DNA of 15,737 nucleotides, taken from NCBI GenBank assembly GCA_016213345.1, contig JACRAO010000159.1, positions 1 to 15,737 of the forward strand, written 5' to 3'. How positions within the stretch are numbered: the stretch's first letter is position 1; every line of letters starts with the position of its first letter. The position numbers and the translations under genes are program-made. The stretch is from Bdellovibrio sp. (GTDB lineage: Bacteria; Bdellovibrionota; UBA1018). Under the pieces are notes generated by a model. It had not been told where the DNA came from. It did not search any database and saw only the letters and a program-made list of their open reading frames with translations. Shown here in pieces: positions 7,109 through 13,830 of this stretch.

Positions 7109-8131
7109 TTATAATCCATGCTTAGTAATATAAAGAGTTAAATCCAGCATGCGCATTGAAAAACCTGTTTCGTTGTCGTACCATGAGATGACTTTGACTA
7201 AAGAGCCTCCTTCTGGGTTTGTTATTACATTTGTGAGCGAAGCATCAATGGTCGAACTCATTGTGCAGCCATTGTAATCAATAGAGACTAACGGCTCAGT
7301 AGAATAACCCAAAATGCCTTTGAGATTTGTTTGAGAGGCTTTGGCAAATGCATTATTGATTTCTTCTTTAGTGGCTGATTTTTTTAATTCTCCTGTAAAA
7401 TCTACCAAAGAGACATTAGGAGTTGGGACACGGATTGCAATTCCGTCAATTTTACCTTTGAGATTTGGTAAAACTAGGCCAACGGCTTTTGCTGCTCCTG
7501 TTGTGGTTGGGATTTGAGAAAGCGCAGCGGCTCTAGCGCGCCTTGGATCTTTGTGCGTGAGATCTAAAATTTGCTGGTCATTGGTATAACTGTGTACTGT
7601 GAGCATCATGCCACGAACAATGCCAAAATTATCGTCTAAAACCTTGGCTAATGGTGCTAAGCAATTGGTTGTGCAAGATGCATTAGAAATAATATGATGC
7701 TTGGTGGGGTCATAGCTTTGTTCGTTAACGCCCATACAAAGTGTTACGTCGGGATCTTTTGAAGGCGCAGAGATAATAACTTTTTTGGCTCCTGCTTTTA
7801 AGTGAGCACTTGCTTTTTCTTTTTCTGTAAAAATGCCGGTGCATTCGTGTATAACTTCAGCGCCATGTTTTTTCCATGGCAGCATGGCAGGGTCTTTTTC
7901 GCAGTAGAGCTGTATTTTTTGTGCTCCTACTTTGAGACAGCCATTCTCTAGGCTTACTTCTTTTTTTAGCGTGCCATGCACGGAGTCATATTTTAAGAGC
8001 AAAGCCATGGATTCTGGCTTGCAAAGATCATTAATTGCAGTGATCTGAATATTGTCATTTTCTAAAGCATATCGAGTTATAATGCGACCAATCCTGCCAA
8101 AGCCATTAATTGCTATTTTTATTCGTTCCAT
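7109..8131 (-). CDS. gap: Glyceraldehyde-3-phosphate dehydrogenase
   Basis: This enzyme oxidises and phosphorylates glyceraldehyde 3-phosphate with NAD. From the ATG at 8131 it has 340 residues. It shows the Rossmann motif INGFGRIGR (8-16), D35 in AINDL as expected for NAD preference, catalytic C153 in SNASCTTNC, general base H180 in TVHSYT, and the C-terminal WYDNETGFS. The frame extends to a TTG at 8152, but the added seven residues (MGLYHNN) are not part of the family and no ribosome binding site supports the TTG. I therefore prefer the ATG, although it also lacks a good site (only GGGG about 15 bases upstream). It sits 25 bp after the M42-like peptidase and 6 bp before pgk. Confidence 0.96.
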   Translation of the reverse strand: MERIKIAINGFGRIGRIITRYALENDNIQITAINDLCKPESMALLLKYDSVHGTLKKEVSLENGCLKVGAQKIQLYCEKDPAMLPWKKHGAEVIHECTGIFTEKEKASAHLKAGAKKVIISAPSKDPDVTLCMGVNEQSYDPTKHHIISNASCTTNCLAPLAKVLDDNFGIVRGMMLTVHSYTNDQQILDLTHKDPRRARAAALSQIPTTTGAAKAVGLVLPNLKGKIDGIAIRVPTPNVSLVDFTGELKKSATKEEINNAFAKASQTNLKGILGYSTEPLVSIDYNGCTMSSTIDASLTNVITNPEGGSLVKVISWYDNETGFSMRMLDLTLYITKHGL

Positions 8132-8156
8132 ATTATTATGGTATAACCCCAAAAGT

Positions 8157-9377
8157 TTAAGAAAAAAAGGCCGATTTTAATAATGGAGTGTATTTCTTAA
8201 AATTACGTCTAAACTTTGCAATGGATCTGGTCCATGGATTTTTTGAGAATATTCCAGGTTTTAATAAATCTTCGCACAGGGTTAGTAGTCCATTAACATC
8301 TTTGAGGTGTACAAATTCAGGAGCAGGGCCGCAGAGTCCTCTCGAGTCTATTCCGCCTTCAAAAGATTGATTGTGATAATTTCCAAGCGGGACAGAAATA
8401 CCTATGGCGGGAAACCCGTAAGCTGTAGCTATCGTGCCTTCGCACGTGCCTCCGTCCATTACTTTTTTCTGAAAATTTGTGCCTAAGCTTATTTTAGCTA
8501 AATCTACTAAGGTTTTTAAATAGTTTGGGTTAAACACAGTGTATCGGTCTCCAAGCCTGACAACTGGTCCACGGCCAATTGCAGCACCTGTCAGGGCGCG
8601 TGATGTTTCTAGACTAATACATAGGATCTCTCTTTTTGTGTTTTTAAGCCACCCGAGTTCAAAGTGTCCAATTGCTCCAATAAAACCAACTTCTTCAGCA
8701 CGCGTTAGGAGACCTAAAAAACGAGGTGGTGTTTTCATAGATGTTTTTTTAGAGAGATATTTTAAGGCCAAGTGAGTAATGGCAAAGCTTCCTACCAGAT
8801 CGTCTGCTCCTTTTGTATATAGTAGCTTTCCTTGAGTCCACACTGGTGCACGAAAAGCAAGGCCTCCAAATATATTTTTGGCAAATATGCTTTTGGCAAA
8901 TATATCTTTGGTAAATATGTTTTGTGCTGGCATTTTTACTTCGCCAGTTTTTATAGATTTGCTGATATTGACTTTGGTTGCTTCTAGGTGTGCTTTTGTT
9001 AAAAGTCCTTCGCCCAAGTATTTTTGTGAGTTGGCTAACCATACTTTTGAGTTTTTCAGATGTTTAGTGGGAGATCCACCGTGCCATTTGATGTTTAGTG
9101 TATTTTGATTTTTCCATTTCACTCCATGAAATCCTGGATGATCCATGTGAGCTATAAAAATTCTTAATGGTTCCTGTGATTTGGTTTGGACAAGTTTTAC
9201 ATATTCCTTTTGTGAGGACACTCCTACCACTATGTTCCCTACGGAATCTTGAAAGTATGGGATATTGAAATTTTTAAATTCCTGGGTGAGTGTTTTGATT
9301 ACATGCATTTCTCTAAACGGAGCTGTTGGTTGTGTGAGGATTTTCTTTAAAAGTGCTAAGTTGAGTGTGGAAGACAT
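8157..9377 (-). CDS. M42-like metallo-aminopeptidase (clan MH)
   Basis: A 406-residue cytosolic metallopeptidase. The dinuclear metal site is readable: H77 and D79 (AHMDHPGF), the bridging D192 (KGADDLVG), E228/E229 (TRAEEVGFIGA), E257 (SLETSRA) and a late histidine, probably H335 (GNYHNQ). The order and spacing fit family M42 (glutamyl aminopeptidase/endoglucanase-type), with GGTCEGT near 309-315. The equivalent of E257 is usually aspartate in M42, so substrate preference is uncertain; related M20 or M28 enzymes are the alternative. Residues 153-172 are four copies of a five-residue repeat (NIFTK, DIFAK, SIFAK, NIFGG), unusual inside an enzyme. No Shine-Dalgarno sequence precedes the ATG. 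It heads the glycolytic gene run, 45 bp after the lipoprotein gene. Confidence 0.8.
   Translation of the reverse strand: MSSTLNLALLKKILTQPTAPFREMHVIKTLTQEFKNFNIPYFQDSVGNIVVGVSSQKEYVKLVQTKSQEPLRIFIAHMDHPGFHGVKWKNQNTLNIKWHGGSPTKHLKNSKVWLANSQKYLGEGLLTKAHLEATKVNISKSIKTGEVKMPAQNIFTKDIFAKSIFAKNIFGGLAFRAPVWTQGKLLYTKGADDLVGSFAITHLALKYLSKKTSMKTPPRFLGLLTRAEEVGFIGAIGHFELGWLKNTKREILCISLETSRALTGAAIGRGPVVRLGDRYTVFNPNYLKTLVDLAKISLGTNFQKKVMDGGTCEGTIATAYGFPAIGISVPLGNYHNQSFEGGIDSRGLCGPAPEFVHLKDVNGLLTLCEDLLKPGIFSKNPWTRSIAKFRRNFKKYTPLLKSAFFS
8862..8921 (-). repeat. 15-bp coding minisatellite, four units, in the M42-like peptidase
   Basis: Four tandem 15-bp units of the type xxx-ATA-TTT-RCC-AAA encode NIFTK, DIFAK, SIFAK and NIFGG. 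The third-codon-position identity between units (ATA TTT each time, GCC AAA twice) points to recent slippage duplication rather than selection for the amino acids alone. The unit is a multiple of three, so gain or loss of copies keeps the frame. Confidence 0.85.
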
Positions 9378-9422
9378 TATTGTTCTAGCAATAACTGATT
9401 GTGCGTTTTTTGTAAAAACTTT

Positions 9423-12400
9423 TTATAATCCGTATTTTGTTTTAATATAAGCCTCGATGGCCGTTCTATCTGCATCTGAGAGGGCGGCTCCGTATAAGAT
9501 AAACTCTGCAATTTTACCGTTTAGGGCATAGGAACTACTGTTACACAGTTTTAGGTCATCAATTGGTCCACTTGATGTAGCTGTACCATCTGCTTGGGCG
9601 ACACCGTCAAAGTATAATTTTATTGTCTCGTTAGTACCACGGGTTGGGATCACAAGTGTGGCGTAGTGGTAGTTGGTTAAATTTGCCCAAGTTCCTCCCC
9701 ATATATATGTATTTACCCCGTATTCGCCAAACATGGTGTCTCCAGTTGTTTGCCATGTGTAAAAGGCATTTTTGTCACCTGCTGTGAGAGTGAACCAAGT
9801 TCCTAATCCTCCACCGTGAACGTCATCGTTATCTCCCACTAAAAATACTGTAATGGCACCTGGGTTTTGACCAGTATTTAGATTTTTTAGCACCTGATTT
9901 AGCCCGCCACATGTCATTGCTGGTTTTCCATTTAGACTATTTGTAGCAAAAGCAGGTCGGCCTGCATCTATATATTGAGTTAATAAAAAATCGTTTTCAC
10001 TTCTGTCTCTGAGTTGTGCGATTTTGTCGCCATTGGTATATCGTGTTGTCGAATCCAGGCTAAGCCAAACAATGAGATTGCTTAACTCTTTGGGATTTTT
10101 GTTTACACTACCAGAAGCCTGATAGGTAATTCCGCCAGTTAAAGTAGCTATATTGCCTTGTCCATCGGTGATTTGGAGATTGGTGCTACCAACGGCATGT
10201 GCAGGTGTGACACATGTAAATTCATTTGAGTTTGTAAGCGTAAGAGAACCGCAACTAAAAGTATCAATAGTGGCAGTGATATTAGGATCAAATCCAGAAC
10301 CTCTTACTTTTATAGTAGTACCACCAGCATCTGACACAAAGTTGTGTGAAACACTGTCTATTTGTAGTCCGTTTATATTATATTTTTGTTTGGCATAATA
10401 GAGTAATTTATCAAGTTCTGAGGAAGTAAGTACTCTATTGTATACAAAAATTTCAGCAATATCCCCTTCGATATTATATGGACTTCCAGTGCTCAGAGCA
10501 CCGATTGTGAAATCTGTTGTTCCTGTTGCTGTGACAGCACCGTCGCCTATGCCAATATAGGTTCCATCAAAATATGCATTAACGGTTTGACCCGCGCCGG
10601 AACCAGACCCGGTAACACAAGAGAGATGAAATTTTGTAAATTCTTTAAATCTTGTCCCCCAAGTTGATGTGGAAACCGAATACTCACCAAACATAAAATC
10701 TCCAGTTGTTTGCCAAAAGTACATTGCATTTTGTGGGCTGGCCGAAAGAGTAAGAAATGCTCCAAGTCCGCCATTATGTATATCTCCATTTTTGATAATG
10801 GCACAAGAAGTTAGTGGATAAACATTAGTGCCAGGAGTTACGTCTTTTAAACTTGTTATATTAGCTGCTGTAAATCTCATGACAGGCCAGCCATTTGCTG
10901 TGGCAGTTTTAAGTATGGGACGTTTGGCGTCTTCTGGTTGTCTAAACAGGAATTTGTTTGGGTCAGCGCTTTTCATAAAAGCGATTTTTTTGTTATCTAC
11001 ATAAGAAGTAGAGTCGGCTTTCACTAGCAATACATTGCCAGAAATATCATACGGATTTGTAATGAGTGATGCTGTTGGTTGGTATACTAAAAGATTATTA
11101 ATAGATGCGCTCTGGCCGTTAGCTTTTTCTATAGTCAAGGTTTTAGATCCTGCAGAGAGTGCTGGATTTGTACAAGTTAGTTGCTTGGAGCTGGCATATG
11201 TTGTTGTAGCGCAAGGAGTCCCAGCAATTTTCACTGTCGTATCTGGTTCGGCACCAGAAACCATAATATCTATTGTTTGTCCACCGGCAGTATCGAGATA
11301 GGTTTTATTGACTGATTCTATTTGTAGTGGGATCACTGCATATTTTGCACTAAAGTATCTTTCTAACTGATCTAGTTCTGTGTTTGTTAGTGCTTTATTG
11401 AAAACGATAATTTCTGCAATATCTCCCTGCCAATTATAAGTGCCATTTGAACTCATACCAATTGTAATTTTATTTTTTGTACCAGTGAGATCTAGTGTGC
11501 TACTCCCTTCTCTAATGTATTTTCCATCAAAATAAGAATAAATATTTTGGCCTGTGCCAGAGGTCGAGGCAACCGCACACGCGATATGAAAATCTGATGT
11601 GGGCCACAAGGTTTCCCAAGTGGAGGTTGAAACGGAGTATTCGCCAATCATCCAGTTTCCAGTTGTTTGCCAAACCTGAAATGAATTTTTTCCAGATGAC
11701 GAGAGGCTTAGTAGTGTTCCAAGCCCTCCAGCGTGTGTATCTCCATTTTGTGCTACGATGCAAGTTGTATTTGGAAAGACATTTGTGCTAGGTGCGACAT
11801 CACCTAAGCTTTGAGCTGCAGAAAATCTCATTACTGATTTGCTATTTACAATAGAAGTCTTAAAAGTTGGTCTTCCTGCAAGTATGTATTGTCTAAATGT
11901 ATAATTATTTATGTCTGATCCGGTCCAGTTATAGACTGGATCGTTATCTGCATAAGAATTTGCGCTTGCTTGTAGCCATATCTCAGGAGATAAATCTGAT
12001 GGATCTGGTAGTGCGGAAGCTTGATATGAATAAGCATTTTTTGTAGTTACAGCAGTTCCGCCAGGATTAGTAATTGTGACGTCGTACACGCCGGCTGCTT
12101 TTGCTGGAGTTGTGCATAGAGCCTTTGTTTGATTAATGTATTTAGTCTCTGTACAGTTTGTAGTACCGATTTTTACAGTTAGTCCTTGAAAGAAATTGTT
12201 TCCTGTGATGGTGAGGGTTGTGCCTCCTGGGGTTGTGCCACTCCATGGACTTAGGGCTCGGATATTTGCGGAGTACAAAGCATATTTATTATTCAAAGAA
12301 CTTTCTATAGCCATTCTATTAGTGTCAGAAAGTGCTGTGTTATAAACCAAAGCTGAAGCAACCCAGCCGTCGAAATTATATAATCCACTCGAAGTAGCGC

Positions 12401-13208
12401 CCATGACATATTTATCTGAGCTAGATTGAATATCAACTGTATTGGGACCCGTACCTATGTATTCGCCATTTCTATACATTTTTACAGTTTTTCCAGATCC
12501 AGTTGCATTTATGACTATTGCAAATAAATAATAATTTATTAAGTTTGACCAATAACCACTCCATGTGACAGCAGAGACCGTGTATCTTCCAAACATTATA
12601 TCGCCGCTTGTAGGCCAAATTTGAAAGGCATTTATGCCGTTGTCAGCAAGTTCTCCTACTGTGCCTAGACCACCTGAGTGTCCATCGTTATTGCGTACAA
12701 CATAAAACGAAGTAGACGAGGAGAAACTGAAGTTTGTATTTGTTGATAAAAACTGAGCTGCAGAAAATCGAACTGCTGGTTTGCTATTGATTTGATTTGT
12801 CAGAAATGTGGGTTTTTCGACTGCATTGCTTTGAGTTAAATGCCGTGCATTTCCGCTCTGGTCATTCCATTGTGTGACTAGTGTACCATCAGATTGAGAA
12901 ATATTATCGGCTTCATATCGCATTGATAGATTAGCCGGCAATACAATGCTAACTGCTTCAGCATATAAAAAAGCACCACTTTTTGTTCCATATTGTGTGT
13001 CAGTATTGGTAACCGCTACATCTGTTGTTCCTGTAGAATGAGAAGGTGTATAGCAGGTGATCTGAGTGCCTGAAACTACTGTTGGTGATGTACAAGTGCC
13101 TCCTCCGATTGTAACGGTAGCCCCGGCTGCATAATTAGTGCCGGTCACAGTGACGGACGTGCCACCTTCGATTTGGCCAATAGCAGGAGAAATAGACGTT
13201 ACAGTTGG
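9423..13208 (-). repeat. Fourfold internal repeat of about 945-960 bp in the lipoprotein gene
   Basis: Module starts lie near 13208, 12266, 11320 and 10362. The conserved block TCCAGTTGTTTGCCA recurs on the plus strand at 9741, 10701 and, as the same TCCAGTTGTTTGCC, at 11658, a period of 957-960 bp. A diverged copy lies near 12604. The three C-proximal units are closer to each other than to the first, so duplication of the later units is probably more recent. Confidence 0.85.
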
Positions 13209-13391
13209 CGCTGGATTTTCGCCATCTCCACCACCACCACCTCCTGAGGGTGATGCAGTAGGAGTAGGTGATGCAGTTGCAGGATCGCTTGATGGGGAGT
13301 TTGGATCAAGCCAACTACAAGAAATACTTTGACTTAAGACTATCATCGTAAGGCTGAGCACATATAAGTATTTGTTTAGTATCAAATTCAT
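9423..13391 (-). CDS. Giant surface lipoprotein with four IPT/TIG-LamG modules
   Basis: This 1322-residue protein starts with a lipoprotein signal (MNLILNKYLY, hydrophobic core, then SQSISC) whose likely lipidated cysteine is C25. The lipobox is imperfect, with serine at -3. A Ser/Thr/Pro/Gly linker follows to about residue 60 (PTPTASPSGGGGGG). Then come four modules of roughly 315 residues, beginning near residues 62, 376, 691 and 1010. Each has an 80-90-residue IPT/TIG immunoglobulin-like fold (SP..G...GGT.VTVTG, with two conserved cysteines) and a 220-residue LamG/concanavalin-like domain. Each LamG-like domain carries H-x-GGLG and a motif close to TTGDxMFGEYxVSTxxW. The architecture suggests carbohydrate or cell-surface binding outside the cell; no catalytic motif is seen. 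The ATG has only weak SD-like bases. A strong promoter and structured leader lie upstream. Confidence 0.85.
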   Translation of the reverse strand: MNLILNKYLYVLSLTMIVLSQSISCSWLDPNSPSSDPATASPTPTASPSGGGGGGDGENPAPTVTSISPAIGQIEGGTSVTVTGTNYAAGATVTIGGGTCTSPTVVSGTQITCYTPSHSTGTTDVAVTNTDTQYGTKSGAFLYAEAVSIVLPANLSMRYEADNISQSDGTLVTQWNDQSGNARHLTQSNAVEKPTFLTNQINSKPAVRFSAAQFLSTNTNFSFSSSTSFYVVRNNDGHSGGLGTVGELADNGINAFQIWPTSGDIMFGRYTVSAVTWSGYWSNLINYYLFAIVINATGSGKTVKMYRNGEYIGTGPNTVDIQSSSDKYVMGATSSGLYNFDGWVASALVYNTALSDTNRMAIESSLNNKYALYSANIRALSPWSGTTPGGTTLTITGNNFFQGLTVKIGTTNCTETKYINQTKALCTTPAKAAGVYDVTITNPGGTAVTTKNAYSYQASALPDPSDLSPEIWLQASANSYADNDPVYNWTGSDINNYTFRQYILAGRPTFKTSIVNSKSVMRFSAAQSLGDVAPSTNVFPNTTCIVAQNGDTHAGGLGTLLSLSSSGKNSFQVWQTTGNWMIGEYSVSTSTWETLWPTSDFHIACAVASTSGTGQNIYSYFDGKYIREGSSTLDLTGTKNKITIGMSSNGTYNWQGDIAEIIVFNKALTNTELDQLERYFSAKYAVIPLQIESVNKTYLDTAGGQTIDIMVSGAEPDTTVKIAGTPCATTTYASSKQLTCTNPALSAGSKTLTIEKANGQSASINNLLVYQPTASLITNPYDISGNVLLVKADSTSYVDNKKIAFMKSADPNKFLFRQPEDAKRPILKTATANGWPVMRFTAANITSLKDVTPGTNVYPLTSCAIIKNGDIHNGGLGAFLTLSASPQNAMYFWQTTGDFMFGEYSVSTSTWGTRFKEFTKFHLSCVTGSGSGAGQTVNAYFDGTYIGIGDGAVTATGTTDFTIGALSTGSPYNIEGDIAEIFVYNRVLTSSELDKLLYYAKQKYNINGLQIDSVSHNFVSDAGGTTIKVRGSGFDPNITATIDTFSCGSLTLTNSNEFTCVTPAHAVGSTNLQITDGQGNIATLTGGITYQASGSVNKNPKELSNLIVWLSLDSTTRYTNGDKIAQLRDRSENDFLLTQYIDAGRPAFATNSLNGKPAMTCGGLNQVLKNLNTGQNPGAITVFLVGDNDDVHGGGLGTWFTLTAGDKNAFYTWQTTGDTMFGEYGVNTYIWGGTWANLTNYHYATLVIPTRGTNETIKLYFDGVAQADGTATSSGPIDDLKLCNSSSYALNGKIAEFILYGAALSDADRTAIEAYIKTKYGL

Positions 13392-13415
13392 TTTTCTAAC
13401 CCAAACGTTCCACTT

Positions 13416-13462
13416 TGGGGCAAAAGCCCCAGCTATCTTAAGGGCTTATATACACAAAGCCC
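13416..13462 (-). promoter_or_regulatory. Structured 5' leader with mutually exclusive hairpins
   Basis: Read on the minus strand, the leader holds four segments in order: 1 GGGCTT (13457-13462), 2 AAGCCC (13442-13447), 3 TGGGGCTT (13424-13431), 4 GCCCCA (13416-13421). Segments 1:2 form a 6-bp hairpin with a 9-base loop. Segments 3:4 form TGGGGC-TTTT-GCCCCA. Segment 2 can instead pair with GGGCTT of segment 3 across a 12-base loop, which excludes both hairpins. The structure lies between the predicted start of transcription near 13475 and the ATG, 24 bases before it. No T-run follows segment 4, so translational rather than terminator control would be expected. It matches no riboswitch class known to me. 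Confidence 0.45.
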
Positions 13463-13466
13463 ACAC

Positions 13467-13481
13467 ATAGTTGATAACTAT
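13467..13481. promoter_or_regulatory. Operator-like palindrome at the lipoprotein start site
   Basis: ATAGTT-GAT-AACTAT is a perfect 6+3+6 dyad at 13467-13481. It directly adjoins the predicted -10 box (13482-13487) and spans the predicted transcription start. Such a position fits a repressor site. The binding protein is unknown. Confidence 0.4.
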
Positions 13482-13510
13482 AGTATATTAAATTTAATTT
13501 AAATTGACAA
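13482..13510 (-). promoter_or_regulatory. Predicted sigma70-type promoter of the lipoprotein gene
   Basis: On the minus strand TTGTCA (plus 13505-13510) and TATACT (plus 13482-13487) are separated by exactly 17 bp of A/T-only sequence. Each box matches 5 of 6 consensus bases. Transcription would begin near 13475, giving a leader of about 84 bases. This is the best promoter match in the window. Confidence 0.65.
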
Positions 13511-13534
13511 GTTTTGTTTATTATTGTAACTTGT
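13507..13534. promoter_or_regulatory. Inverted repeat overlapping the lipoprotein -35 box
   Basis: ACAAGTT (13507-13513) and AACTTGT (13528-13534) are perfect reverse complements separated by 14 bases. The half-site centres are 21 bp apart, two turns of the helix, so a dimeric regulator could bind both from one side. The proximal half overlaps the predicted -35 box. Confidence 0.35.
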
Positions 13535-13583
13535 TGATATTATTAATTTATTTATAACTAATGGGGCCGTTTGATATTTGGGG

Positions 13584-13745
13584 TTATTTTGTTTTATAAA
13601 ATCCACAAGAAATTGTTTTATTTATAATGTCTTCTGGCATTTTATGGCCGTAGCATTTTTTTTCAGTGTCAAGATTTTTGCAAGCAATGCATTTGACTTT
13701 TGTTTTTCCAGTTAAAAAACCCAATATTGCACAGATCCATCTCAT
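13584..13745 (-). CDS. Small cysteine-rich protein, possible zinc-binding
   Basis: A 53-residue protein starting MRWICAILGFLTG. The start at 13745 is chosen because GGGGAG lies 7 bases upstream, the best ribosome binding site on this strand. The frame can be read back to 13826, but the added residues overlap the predicted promoter and the divergent gene's control region. After the short hydrophobic start there is KCIACKN (CxxC), KKCYGHKMPED and ISCGFY: four cysteines and a histidine in a C-x2-C-x10-C-x2-H-x13-C layout that could hold one zinc. This resembles small 'CxxC...C...C' zinc-ribbon-like bacterial proteins, but I cannot name a family. It is divergent from the PolX-like gene. Confidence 0.65.
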   Translation of the reverse strand: MRWICAILGFLTGKTKVKCIACKNLDTEKKCYGHKMPEDIINKTISCGFYKTK

Positions 13746-13777
13746 ATGCTTCTCCCCATAAAATATAGATATATTAG

Positions 13778-13806
13778 AGTATAACTTATTAGCGTTGTCC
13801 AAACAA
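13778..13806 (-). promoter_or_regulatory. Predicted promoter of the small cysteine-rich gene
   Basis: On the minus strand TTGTTT (plus 13801-13806) and TATACT (plus 13778-13783) are 17 bp apart. Transcription would start near 13771, giving a leader of about 26 bases before the ATG at 13745. Its -35 box directly abuts that of the divergent PolX-gene promoter. Confidence 0.45.
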
Positions 13807-13823
13807 TAATAAAAAGCTAAAAC
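13795..13823 (+). promoter_or_regulatory. Predicted promoter of the PolX-like gene
   Basis: TTGTCC (13795-13800) and TAAAAC (13818-13823) are 17 bp apart. Only 7 bases separate the -10 box from the ATG at 13831, so the transcript would start at or next to the A of the start codon. There is no Shine-Dalgarno sequence, which fits a leaderless mRNA. Confidence 0.4.
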
Positions 13824-13830
13824 CATTTTT

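Noticed and set aside
8132..8152. TTG start for gap at 8152
   Set aside because: The seven extra residues are foreign to the family and no ribosome binding site supports the TTG; the ATG at 8131 begins exactly at the Rossmann strand.
8862..8927. Tandem 15-bp repeats as replication iterons or a CRISPR array
   Set aside because: The units lie in frame within the peptidase gene, have no spacers, and encode a regular pentapeptide.
9378..9422. Promoter for the M42-like peptidase in the 45-bp gap
   Set aside because: TTTACA with TATTGC at 17 bp and a TGCTAGAAC box were considered, but neither gives a convincing pair of boxes, so none is claimed.
13416..13431. TGGGGC-AAAA-GCCCCA as an intrinsic terminator
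   Set aside because: No T-run follows on either strand, and the predicted minus-strand promoter places it in the lipoprotein leader.
13392..13475. A c-di-GMP (GEMM) riboswitch in the lipoprotein leader
   Set aside because: The leader has paired G/C segments but none of the conserved GEMM core sequence or tetraloop/receptor parts that I could find.
13746..13826. N-terminal extension of the small cysteine-rich protein to 13826
   Set aside because: The extension overlaps the predicted promoter pair, and the strong GGGGAG site points to the ATG at 13745.
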